From Litomosoides sigmodontis (Eukaryota > Nematoda > Chromadorea > Rhabditida > Onchocercidae), in NCBI GenBank assembly GCA_963070105.1, contig OY718803.1:1141501-1205500 (forward strand): a DNA stretch of 64,000 nucleotides, in the 5' to 3' direction. The translations under genes and the position numbers were made by a program. Below, piece by piece: positions 1 to 25,505 of this stretch (positions within the stretch are counted from its first letter, which is position 1; each line of letters opens with the position of its first letter). A model generated the notes under the pieces. It was not told the DNA's origin and searched no databases. It saw only the letters and a program-made list of their open reading frames with translations.

Positions 1-53
1 CGGCACTTTATCCATGAGATTTAAATGAAACGATTACTGCATGCTATCGAACA

Positions 54-14063
<14,010 letters not shown>

Positions 14064-15093
14064 AATTTTTTTCAATATTTTAATCTCACTTTTGGGTAAA
14101 TCATTATTGCTTCTCTTCTACCCATCATCAAACACCTTTTGCACTAAACAAAAAAAATAGTTCAAAAAAGAAATCATTACTAAAGGTTTTGAGCGTTATC
14201 ATTATCGTACAGCAGAAATAATGAACAGCTGTCAATTATCAGCAGAAATTATTTTGCTTGTTAGATGAAAATGCTCAATGACTTAATGAAAATTAAAAAT
14301 TTAGCAAACATGTAGTAAAGGGAAATGTTAAATTCTACTTCTGTTTAGGCGGCAGATATTTATTTCGTTAAAGATTGTTATTTTTAGTTCGTCCTATTCT
14401 TCATTTGGAGAAATTGATTCAATATATTCCCGTGGTGTATTCTTTAAAATTGTTATCTTCATCAGTATATACTGTGAAAAATTCCTCAATTAAATCCCCG
14501 AAGAAAACGAGTCCTCCATCTCATGCCCATTCTAACTTCATCATAATTCCTCCTAAAATAAGCACTAAATGATGGTTCTCTTTTGCTGTATGGAAGTTTT
14601 CATACTTTATGAGTTTAATGTGATAAATTGATAAAAATCATTTTCAATAAGATGATGCAGATCGCGTAATAGAATAAAAACTAATGCCTGCAAATTGTGA
14701 ATGTCATACAAATAATGAAAATGGTAGCATTAGTCATGGCAGTGTATTTTAGTGAATCAAACTCTGCTTGCTAGATAACTTTAACAAGTGACCCAGTCAT
14801 TAATCAATACCACTGAATGATGCACAAGGTGCCCAACGTGATCAAATATACATTCAAAATAAGCAGATAAAACCAATTAGCTATTTAAATCTGAAATATA
14901 AAATATTCGTACTTGTATTATACAGCATTCTGCAAGAATGATGGCAAAATTCTAAAATTTAATGAAATACCGGAACGAACAAAATTGAATGTGCAAATTT
15001 TCTACATCATAACCCAAAGCCTTCATAAAGAGTTTGGAAGAAATATCCGGATAACCTATGTACCGAAAACATCTAAAAGTAAGAAAAAGTTGG
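14064..15093. other. Convergent intergenic region between formin and EAF
   Basis: AT-rich sequence of about 1 kb holding both 3' ends. A canonical AATAAA lies at 14673-14678 on the + strand, about 610 bp past the formin stop, and is a candidate poly(A) signal. The minus-strand equivalent (TTTATT at 14359-14364) is far from the EAF stop, so EAF polyadenylation is unresolved. The short open frames here have no recognisable similarity or splice logic. Confidence 0.6.
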
Positions 15094-17355
15094 TTAATCT
15101 TCATCCGAGCTTTCACTTAACTGCAGATCATCATGCAACAATTTCTTTGTGTTACTATTAACCGGAAGTGGTAATGGAGGATACGATTTGATTTGCCGTT
15201 GTTTTGTTTCTTCAATGAAAGGCATCGACTGCGAACGTAGTTGCTGCTCTAACGCTTCTGAAAAATGTTTGCGAATATGAAGAAAAACAATATGAGAAGA
15301 TAAGCGCACGTCTACTACATATTTTTAATCCAGAGCTTTTTTGGATCAGTGTTAACCTGTGAACTTCGGATTCTCACGAAAATCCGAGGTTCACTGCGTG
15401 ACGCTAAATGACGCAAACGAAAGTTTCTCATGGTTCTGGAAAAGTGGCCATTCAAAATTGAGTCATTTTCTCAGTATTTTAGGAAACATTGTTTAAAAAA
15501 AGCTACTCATACAAGTAATACGATTCCGTATGTTCTTTTTTTAGTTGTAGTCTTAGTATAAAGCTATGCTCCTTAGTATAAAGCTAAAAGTACCTTGTAA
15601 GTCGTCGTCATCACCCGTGTCATTACTCCTACTTCCAGAATCAACACTGCTGTGCATTACTGTCGATGTTGACTTCTTATCCCCGTCCTCACAATCTGAA
15701 TCAGATTCAGAAGATGCAGCTGTTGAGGAACCACTTGAACTCTGGAATCAAAAAATTAATTAAGCCAATCGAATAAAACATTAAAGAAAACAATTTTTAT
15801 AATTATGGCCGTCCGGTCATTCAAAATAGAACTAAGAAATGATCTTCTAAATCTCATGTAGGCAGTATCTTCGTTATACCTGGAACCTAATCTGATTTTC
15901 GCATTATTCCATTGCCTTTTTCTCATTCTTAGTGCCAATTCTTATTGGAAAACGCGAAAACATGATGATAAAAACAATCAATTTAACTGATGTGAACTTC
16001 TAAGAAAGTTAGTATAAATATTAATTTAACGAAGTAATGAAGTGGAAATGGAATAACCAACCCTAGTGCCATCCCTTTCATCATCTGAGTTTTCGCCGCT
16101 TCCTTTTCGTAATCGTTCAATTTCGGATCGTAACCTCATACAGGCACTATCTTCGTTACCCCTGAAACGAACAACTACAACCATAACAGTATAAAAATAT
16201 TCCCAGTCAAATACATGCTCATTGCTATAGCTAATTCAATAGTTATTGGATGAAAATATTTTCATTTTACTATCAAAAATTTTCAAATTAACATGCTGTA
16301 TCCAATTGGACATATGTCGATCATTCATTGATAATAGTTCTGTACAAAAGTCAAATGAGTATATATATTACAATTTCTCAATGAAATATCACAAAAAGCA
16401 ATTCATTCTTTAGACAGCTAACTCGTTCGTTGGGTAAGCTGTTAGTTGTTCTTTTTCTCAGCAACTTTGTCCCTCTCCTCCCCCCCTCCACCTCTTATTA
16501 ATTATTACTACCATAATATATTATCGCAAAATGCATTTAGTTATTTAGAGTTATGAAAAAGCTACCTTGTTTTCTTCACAGACATTACGGACGAAAGTTT
16601 TTCGATTCTCATTTCACCAGTCGAGTGATCAAAAAACAGTAAGCATTCTTTCTCGCCTTTCACTGGCTTTTGTGCACCTTTGAACACTGTTAAGGAATCT
16701 TTCTCACCTGGTACTGCTACCTGTAGAAAAAACTAAAGATAAGATGTATTAAATATGTTGACGGAATTCTTTTCTTTAATTGATAAAAATTGCCTTTGGG
16801 AAGCAGGAATCTCAGAAATCCCAGAACAGTAATTACGTAGGAATACTGCAATCTATAAATTGGCATTGCTGAACTCATTGCAACACTACTTCCAGTATTT
16901 TGACAAGCAAAGTGCAAAAGGCTGAACAAAATAAACAGAGAGAAAAGGAACAACCTGTACATCACCATTTCCACCAAATGCTATGAATGTTTCCTTCTCA
17001 CCCGCCAATGATTTCGGCTTAAAATCGACTGGAAATGTGCTTTCTTTTTTTAAAAACAATAAATATGAAAACAGTCTGTTAGTGTTAATGTTCAATAAAC
17101 TGCTTCTATCAGCTGCTTCAATCACACTCGAACGATACCACAGAATATTTCATGATTCAAAAATTTTGGATTATTTCATCTAACATTCACATTTATATCA
17201 ATAACAGCTGAAATATGCAAAAACGGCTAATTAATAAATAGCTAAAAGTACCTACATCGAAGTGTGTGATAGACAGGCTTCTCTCCTCGTTCACAAAATG
17301 ATTCACCAAATTTCAAATTATATGTTCCAGCAGGTATTTCACGAACTTCCGCCAT
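15094..17355 (-). CDS. eaf-1: ELL-associated factor (EAF family)
   Basis: Partner of the ELL elongation factor; EAF proteins stimulate RNA polymerase II elongation in the nucleus. Six exons on the minus strand: 17355-17256, 17028-16955, 16720-16566, 16161-16062, 15741-15594, 15257-15094. The phases close at 247 codons (246 residues), close to the size of vertebrate EAF1/2. The N-terminal EAF domain (about 1-110) shows LKFGESF, HTLRFDFKPKSL, LTVFKGAQKPV and HSTGEMRIEKLSSVMSVKKT, matching the family in order and spacing. The middle is Ser/Asp/Glu-rich (SSESDSDCEDGD), typical of EAF transactivation regions. The C-terminus ends DDLQLSESSDED, like the conserved acidic EAF tail. The start ATG at 17355 opens directly into the family N-terminus. 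An exon-like partial duplicate lies in the intron between exons 4 and 5. Confidence 0.9.
15359..15394. repeat. Short inverted repeat in EAF last intron
   Basis: Two 14-nt arms (15359-15372 and 15381-15394) are complementary except for one position, with an 8-nt loop. They lie between EAF exons 5 and 6. The sequence just after them shares an AAATGACGC word with the larger foldback at 17735-17879, so it could be a degenerate relative. Confidence 0.6.
15841..15886 (-). pseudogene. Partial duplicate of EAF exon 4 (intron fossil or alternative exon)
   Basis: Minus-strand reading gives YNEDTAYMRFR after a CAG acceptor, against GNEDSACMRLR at the start of true exon 4 (16161-16062). The nucleotide match, counted by eye over about 34 positions spanning the splice acceptor, is about 82 percent. 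The reading frame stays open past the match but I see no good donor close by, so a decayed partial duplication is more likely than a used alternative exon. Confidence 0.6.
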
Positions 17356-18327
17356 CCTGGAATGAAATTTTTACTCATCGCTGAATGATACTGAATGGAG
17401 AAAGATGAATGTTTACGGAATTATATTTCAACTTTTACTAAAAATATCTTTGTTTACTGATAGCATTTCATAAGATGAATGGTGCGAGCCTAAATATTCC
17501 ATGCTAATAGGTATTTTATCTAATAGAAGATAAGGAATATGGAGAGAAGTGGACAAATAGAGAGTGCCTAAGGAAGCGGAGGGATAATGAGTGAGCATGA
17601 AAAGGGAGGATGGGCAGGGAAAGGTAAGAGATAACAGTTAGTGATAAGATATATAAAAGTGATAAGATATATAAAAACGACCAACAGCATTCGAAGCAAC
17701 CACTGATAACTTCAACACTTCTCATTCGAAATTTCATCAATTATGCAAAAACCCTCAACCGTCACCATAGCGTCGTCGCTTTTAGGTTAATGCCTGAGTC
17801 GCCATCGGTTACGTTTGATCCTCGAAGTTGTTACGTAAATGACGCTATGCGACGGTTAGAGGTTTTTGCGTAATTGATGGGGTTGTGAATGAAATAAAGA
17901 AAGATTTCGTTATTGAAATTTCGTTATTGAAATGTTGAAATATTTGCCATTGAATATGATTTTGTCTTACGTCGTAAAAATTTTCCTCTCTGAATGAATA
18001 AATTTGTAAGTGTAATTGATAGTAGCAGATTGTAAATATACATACGTGTATATTGTTGAAACGCTTGACGCTTGACGTTTGTTGCTAGACGCAGAAAAGG
18101 AAGAAGGAAAAGAAGTGAACAGCAGAAGAAGCGGCAAAGAGAGATTGAAATCGATGGTATGATTATTAGTGTTGGGCAAAGTTCATACAACAAATTTTTA
18201 AATTTAATTCTGATTTTTGTGGAATTTAAACTTTTACATGCTTATTCAATATGCATACTACTTGACAAAAAAAATACAATGGACTATTTAGGCTTCTAAT
18301 AAGTCACAATTCGCTCATCTCAAGCCT
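17356..18327. promoter_or_regulatory. Divergent promoter region between EAF and SAC1
   Basis: Head-to-head gap of about 970 bp that must hold the promoters of both genes. It contains the foldback element at 17735-17879 and a purine-rich stretch near 18090-18150. A TTTAG acceptor at 18287-18291, 36 nt before the SAC1 ATG, could be a spliced-leader or 5'-UTR acceptor. No TATA box or other core element can be assigned with confidence. Confidence 0.5.
17735..17879. mobile_element. Foldback/MITE-like element in divergent promoter
   Basis: Arms of about 40 nt (17735-17778 and about 17837-17879) are inverted copies with only a few mismatches and one gap, around a loop of roughly 60 nt. Arm landmarks are CATCAATTATGCAAAAACC on the left and GGTTTTTGCGTAATTGATG on the right. 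There is no open frame and I see no clear target-site duplication, so transposon origin is inferred only from the structure. Confidence 0.6.
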
Positions 18328-21300
18328 ATGGATGAACCGACTGAAATTTATGAGCAGCTCAATTTGTAAGCTTTTCGGAACTATTTCTAAATGTATTGCT
18401 TTTTTATTTGATGTTTTTCATCACTTCAATTATTTGTCGATCTTTTTTTCACAACTGCAAATTTTGCTATCTAAATGTCAATTGTAATTAGCTGCATTAT
18501 AATTAATAGTATTGTTAGTTTTGAAATTATGGTATTTCCATGCTTTCTCGACAGCACGTAATAGCATGTGTTCTTCATATATGAGCAAAACTTGCAACAC
18601 CACTTGTTAAAGTTTTACAATTTTATTTTGAAATATTGCGCTTAAATTCATCAACTAGTTTACAATTTTTATTTAGGTGTATTTTTCCTGAGAGGTTTTG
18701 TTTGGAACCGAGAGGGCGCGATGGTGGATCAGTTTCAGATACTTATTTGGAGATCGACCGTAATACGGGAAAGTTAGATTTGATAAGTAAGTTGATTTCG
18801 GTTCGTAATATAAAGCTGATATTTTTATTTATTCCTTCAAATTCATTCAAGTTTTCGGTGACTGAATTGCTCTTTTCACAGGAAATGTTGAGAAGCCAAT
18901 ACTTATACATGATGCTGAGGTAAAAGTTATTTATGGAATTGTTGGTATCGTTAGGATAGTATCAGGTTTGTGTCGTTTATCGTTTTTAGTATTTTAGTAT
19001 TTATAAATGCATACATGTAAGCTGATGTATTCCAGCGCTGATATTGTATGTTTTTAGATCGCATTACGTTGCATGTATTTAGCCTTTTATACATCAAAAA
19101 ACATTAGTAGTTATCGATGAATCATATTTTAAGAAATACTTCTTTCTTCAGGAAATGCTTTAATAGCTATAACAAAGGCTAATCTCAAAGGTGTTTTAAC
19201 CGGTCATGAAATATGGGCGATAACTGAAACAGAAATTATACCATATGAGAAATCAACACTGCATCTAACAGAAAAGCAGGTTATTCATTTCTTATAACTT
19301 TCTGTTTTCGTAACTGCTTGAGTCCTGATGAAACCAATGCTGAAAAAGAGCTGCGTTTTACTGGGAATGTTATAAGTGAAGTTTCAAAGACATTGAAATT
19401 ATACGTTGTAAAAGACTGTCGATAATAAGCTTTTCAATCATCTTGCTAATTTTATGTAAATGATTTACTATTTGTTTTGTATTATTACTCATTACCTCAT
19501 CACAGAAATTGAAACAGCGACGTTGCAGATTTGGTATAATCGTCATTTTACTGATATGATCCAACTTGTATTGTCAACTGGTGGATTTTATTTCTCTCGC
19601 ACTTATGATTTGTCACATTCCGCACAGTGGCTAGCCGAAAATGCTACCCCAGTTTTTAAAAGACTTTCGATGATGGATCGAGTTTGTTATTTCTTATTTT
19701 TTCATTAGCAAATAATTTTTTTCTACTTTCAAATTCGACATGAATTTTGGTTTTTGTGGGGTTTGTTATTTTTGTGGTATATTTGGTCGGAGGCATGTCC
19801 CATGTCATGATTTCATAGTTGCACTGCGTCGAATATCTAGCGTAACAGTAGAAACTATGAAAAAGTACTGTTTGACTTCGTTATATTAAGAAAACTTATA
19901 TTTGGCACGTTGAAAGGATTTCGGCAATGTTTATCTTGTTTAACTGATTAATGAACTAATTGACTACTCTCTAATCTTTAGCCTCTTTTTTGTTTTCATT
20001 GAAGATATAAACGATGTTTTATCTCTCATATTATTTATTATTCGTGCCATTTTTAGTCCGATGAACGTTTTGTATGGAATCGATATCTGTCAGCCCCTCT
20101 TACAGCTGTTCCTGAATTATTTCGATATGCTTTACCCATAATACACGGTTTTTTTGATATCAATCGTTGTATTGTTAATGGACATGTCTTCCAACTTTGC
20201 CTTATATCTCGAAGATCCATATACAGGTTTGGATCATTTCTATTTAGTGCTGTCCTGGAATGAAATATTAAGGAATGCATAATTTAATAGTTGTTACAGA
20301 AGGCTTTTTAGCGATTTACATGAATATAACAAATATAGAATACTTTTACATCTTGTAACTTATAAAAATGACCGACAAAATAAGGATTACATTTTTTTTA
20401 GGTAGAAGTGAGGTTATTTGTTTTCGTGTGATGAAACAGTATCAGCAAATGTAATTCTAGAATATTAAATTTTCAGAGCAGGTACGAGGTTTTACATGCG
20501 AGGCGTTAGTCCTCATGGACATTCGGCAAACTATGTAGAAACTGAGCAATTAGTGGAGTACGATAAGGATAACGACTCGAAACAAAAATATTTAACGTCA
20601 CTCGTACAAGTTAGTATGGGGGGGGGGGGGGGGGAGGAGTTTATAAACGTTCAAATTTCTTGAAGAGAATGGACAACTCTTGCATTTCTCTTTTTCCTTC
20701 CGAATCAAATGTAAATGTACGAAGAAAAATCGAGAGATTTGTTTTGTTTTTTGCACTATTTTCGAATTTTTTGGATCAAATGCAAAATATGTGTGATCTG
20801 CAGATAAGAGGATCAATACCACTGTTTTGGTCGCAGAGACCAAATCTTCACTGGCAACCGGAGCCAGTGTTAAATCCTATTGATGATCAAACGGAAGCTT
20901 TCAAACGACATATGATCATGCAGCGTGACATTTATGGTGGGAAACATGTAATAGTTTTGCTAATAATTTTTCGAACTTTTTAGCATTAGTTTTGTCCAAA
21001 CAAAAGAGTAAGTTGGAATGGTTCGAATTTTGATGGACTAGTAAATGCTGCATAAGGTAATTTATGCTGGCAACGAGCTGCGCGTATAACAAGAACTTTT
21101 ATTGATATTCACCTTTACTTTACACTCGTTGCTTTTCGAACTTATATAGTAGCACACTTAAGTTTAAAATCTGTCAGTTAAAAAAATCCACTCATCTATT
21201 TCAGGTAATCGTAAATTTGGTGAACCAGGAAGGACGTGAGAAGCGTGTTGGTGGAGAACTTGATCGAGTTGTTATAAGTACAAATTTAGATTTCGTTAGG

Positions 21301-23302
21301 TAATCTTCTAAACCCCAGTGTTTTATTTAGTATTTACAGATCGAAAGGAGGAAAAACAGGGGAGGAATTGAAGTGGAGTGACAAATCTCAAGAATCAGAA
21401 TTTTGGGCTTGGATTTTATATTCAGTAACAAGCTGATCTGTTTTTAGACTCAACGCATTCGATTTTCACAAAGAATGTCGACCATTAAATTGGGGTCGGT
21501 TGGACATACTCAAGAAGCAACTTAGAGGCGAAATTACGGAATTTGGGTATATCTGTTATTGTTAATAATTTTGCAATGAAATTGCATTCATCGGCTATGT
21601 TGTCTGGTGTCTTATGAAGAAGATGTAACTTTACGACCTCAATGAGCAGCACAGTACATAAAATTTTTGTGTTTGAAAACACAAAAATTGTGGATTAGGG
21701 AAGCTAAAAAGTAATACATTAAAAATTCGATTTTAATCAGTTTGAATACTCCATTTTTGCAGGTTCTTTGCATCATCTATAAACTCTGCGCAACAAATGT
21801 ACAAACAGAAGGGATTTTTTCGTACTAACTGCATGGATTGTTTGGATAGAACCAATGTTGTTCAGTCTATGTTGGCTAAGGTATTATTTCAGAACGATTC
21901 AATTCATTATTCTTTTGCCATCAGGAATGGCAAAAAAACGGCTATGCAGTTACTTCATTGCGCATATCAAATGTGTTTTAGGAGTCACTTAAAGACCAGC
22001 TGTCTTATATGAAGATCATTGGTAATGGCTTTGAAGTGGACAGTTATCCGGAATTATCTGCTACTTTTAAAAGGAGTAAGCACTTCTATCATGCATTTTT
22101 GAAAATAGTTGTCTTTTCATACACTGTCAAGTGAAAATATTTTACTGAAATCGGTTTTAGTTTGGGCCGATAATGGTGATGAATGCAGTCGTCAATATGC
22201 AGGGACGGGGGCATTGAAGGTTCGGTGATCGTTTACTGAATGAAAGCGAAACAGTATTTGTCTTTGGCATTGAACTTAATATAACGATGCGAATTCTATA
22301 ATATCCTTACCATAATATCGAACTTTTCGAATTCGATTCAGTGCAGTAAATCTTATCTCAGGCATTGCTGCATCCTGAATGTCTTATATCTTACTTATGT
22401 TTCTGGAAGTGATTGTGATGTCAATCATTGAACTATTTAGACGACATCATCAGTTGATTTCTGGTAATGTTTGATTTTATTTTATTATAGGCTGATTATA
22501 CGCGCTTTGGTAAACGAACTTTTTTCGGGGCATGGAACGATTGCGTAAACGCTTTCACACGTTATTTCCGAAACAATTTTGCGGATGGCTACAGACAGGT
22601 GCTGAAATCTTGTTGAACTTTACGTTGAAAGTACTGTTTTTCGATCCTTGTTCTGTGGAATTTGGTACGGTCGGAAGTTTTTGAAGCTGCTAAATTTTGG
22701 TGTTTGAGGGAGCTTGATTTAATAGGAATGCTTTCAGGATGCAATTAATCTTTTTCTTGGTAATTTTCGAGTTGATCCAAGTAATTTGCCAGCAACTCTC
22801 GAAACTACAGTGCTCAGTTTTGACTATCATGGTGGTGCTATTATCGGTGCAATTTTTGCAGCTGCAATGATTATTCTTTGCATATTGGTAGCAGGTTAAA
22901 CATTTTTAAATATAAACTTCATTGATCCGAAGAACAACTAAAAAATTAAGGGCAAAACGACAGAATTTCAGGTTGGAATTAATCACTCCCATCTTGTTGT
23001 TGGATTTATCCTAAATTCAAAGATTTCTGAATTGTTGTTGTACCAAAGGTTTTTTAATCACGTATGTATATGTGAGTGCGTGTGTGTATGTACGTGATTA
23101 TTTTGCACATGAGCGTATCATAATATATTGAGTGAATGAATAAGGTGTTAGAAAGTGGGTTGTTTTTTAGGCTTTGTGAATTTAAATTTCAGAAAATACG
23201 ACGGCGACCATATTTTGGCTGGTAATTTTCATGGCATTAATGTTGTTTATATTTATAAATGGTGAAGAATTTGTGAACAAACCTCTGCTGAAAATGGACT
23301 AA
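18328..23302 (+). CDS. sac-1: SAC1 phosphoinositide phosphatase
   Basis: Integral ER/Golgi membrane phosphatase; the family dephosphorylates mainly PI4P. Exons: 18328-18365, 18677-18786, 18882-18965, 19152-19279, 19529-19681, 20057-20226, 20477-20609, 20804-20947, 21205-21299, 21448-21546, 21763-21880, 21982-22075, 22161-22219, 22491-22598, 22738-22894, 23193-23302. They join in phase to 600 codons (599 residues; human SACM1L is 587). Landmarks in order: [69 protein letters not shown] and the catalytic CX5R motif in [15 protein letters not shown] (about residue 408). [19 protein letters not shown] follows, then two hydrophobic segments (about 542-563 and 568-585). The start fits the family (EIYEQLNL, like the vertebrate YEQLKL). 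The fifth acceptor (19528) was chosen over an upstream CAG because only it keeps the frame. Confidence 0.95.
20618..20634 (+). repeat. Poly-G tract next to a SAC1 splice donor
   Basis: Seventeen consecutive G begin 9 nt after the exon end at 20609, followed by AGGAG. This is unusual in such an AT-rich genome and could form a G-quadruplex near the 5' splice site. Confidence 0.85.
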
Positions 23303-25505
23303 TACGCCTGACCAATCTAGTCCCGACTTAATTAACAGAAGCAAAAACTGGCTGATGAGTATTTGTTATCGATTGTAAGTGTATTGTAAATGTAAATATG
23401 TCTTGTGTACCTCACTAATTCGTTCTAAAAGTCGTCCTTTTTTGCTTTGATTTGTAATATCTTTAACACTTGTGAAGGGTGATGAGGAATATTGTTATTT
23501 TAACCTTGTATCATCAGACAACTCTATAGTGCAATATGTTTTGGAACTTTAAAAAACTTTTTTTATAAAATTATAAACATAAAGCAAATAAGGTAAAATA
23601 ATGTTACAAATACAAAGATTGTGGTCATGAATTTTATCAAGTAATGTACAGGGAGTAAATGCCAAGCATCGCTTTGGTTCCATTATAGTGTTAAAAGCGA
23701 CATTTGGAACATTAGATTTCACAGTTCAGAGTTTGGAAGCTGTTTTATTGGTGACTTGTACCTGTTTTATTCTAGTGATGGCTTCTTTTGTCTTAATCAC
23801 ATTTTAGCCTCATGCATGCAGTTGTAGTCTTGTATAAGTTTTTGATTTCAGTAAATGCAATTAATAATTTGTAGGTCTCTGCCACAATTATATTGAAAAA
23901 TTTCTTCATACTTAGGTCAGATTACAAGGTGAGATTTATTATCAATTTATTTCTAGCAATAAGTGTGTGGATTTTATTTTCAAGTTAAAGCCTATCTTAT
24001 TTACACGAACATCCATCACTTGTTTTGTGATAATATCATTTCTCATATTAAATCACTCGTTGACTTTTTGCTCGTTGATTTTTTTTTATTTCTCTTGCAT
24101 ATATTCACCACTTTTTTGACTATTTTTTTCATAGCTTATGCAATATTTGTCATTCGAAACTTATTCTGAACTTTTACGTGTAGTATTTTAAATGAGTTAA
24201 GCCATTTAAAGATGTTTTACATCTATTTAAATTCGTTATTAGAAATTAACATTTGTACTGTTTAGAGCTTGAGTTTTATTATTCATTTCATCTGGTCAAT
24301 CTGCGTTCGTTTATATATGTTTGACGATCACGTCTTTCTAGGTAAATGGATGTGTTAAGTTGAGTAATCAAAAAGGGTATGAGAATTTTGCTAATTGTAG
24401 GTATTCAGTCTTTCCTTTGTTTTACTCATCTATTTCTAATATTTCATTACTCCAGATTGTTCACTTGTAGTCCTCAATATTGATATTAATGTATATTTTG
24501 TTCAAGAATTAGGCCTGAAATGAAAATTTGTTGATAAAGCATGAATTGCGTAGGATTACAATTCATAAAATGTGATATTCACTGACTGGTAGGACGACAT
24601 TTACAGCAGATTGATATTCAATTCAATATAAGTGTAAATCAAGAATTGTGCATAAACGTGCAAACATAGTAGCGTCATCAAGATGTATGCTAGGTATGGA
24701 GTAGAAGTAAGGTAAACTTGGCGATTCATACGTCAATGTAACTTTTTACTCATAAGATACAGTAAATCGTAGACAAAGTGATTATCCACATATTCAAATT
24801 GAGAAGGCAGGCAAGTTGAAGATTTGCTAATCTTATTTGTGGAACGCAAATGTCTGCTTCGTCTGACATTTGAACTGCGTCAATTGACCTTTGAATGATT
24901 TTAGTCATATCAAGTCAGATTTACCGAACTTAAGACTGTATTTCAGTTGAGTTGAAAGTGCTGTGGCCACTGGTATTGGAGATGACAAGTGTAAGTGGTA
25001 AATATTGAATGCAAAAGTGCTTAGTTAATTATAAACTATTGTTACGATCTCTACCACTTCTGTAGAGTTAAGTTTTTAATTTAAAAAAAAAAATGTAAAA
25101 TTGATTGTGAGTGTGACAAGAATCAAATGTGTAAAGAAACAGAGAACGTGAATGAATAAGTGATCAATTTTCTCTTATCATTTTGATAAGATGAAAATGC
25201 ACCCAGTGGATATTTTAGGATATGAAGCTTGTTTCTGTTTTCCTACAATAGCACATTACTGTTATTTTGTTACTGATCGTAATTGCAAAAAATGAAAAAG
25301 TGAATTATTGTATATAAGTGAAAAGTTGAAAATCAAACTGGTTAATTATCTTTAGGTATTATTTAATTTACAAATTAGCAATTTTACAAATTCTCACAGT
25401 AGGCATTCATTTATCAATTTTACCATTCATCTTATACTTCATTTCATCGTCAGTCTTCATTTGCTGCTGAGAGAGATAGTGCTGTTGAAGCTTTCCATCT
25501 ACAGC
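23303..25505. other. Convergent intergenic region downstream of SAC1
   Basis: About 2.2 kb of AT-rich sequence with no supported exon. It presumably holds the 3' ends of SAC1 (+) and the minus-strand small gene. The short + frame at 23963-24169 is hydrophobic by AT composition alone and has no splice context. Confidence 0.55.
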
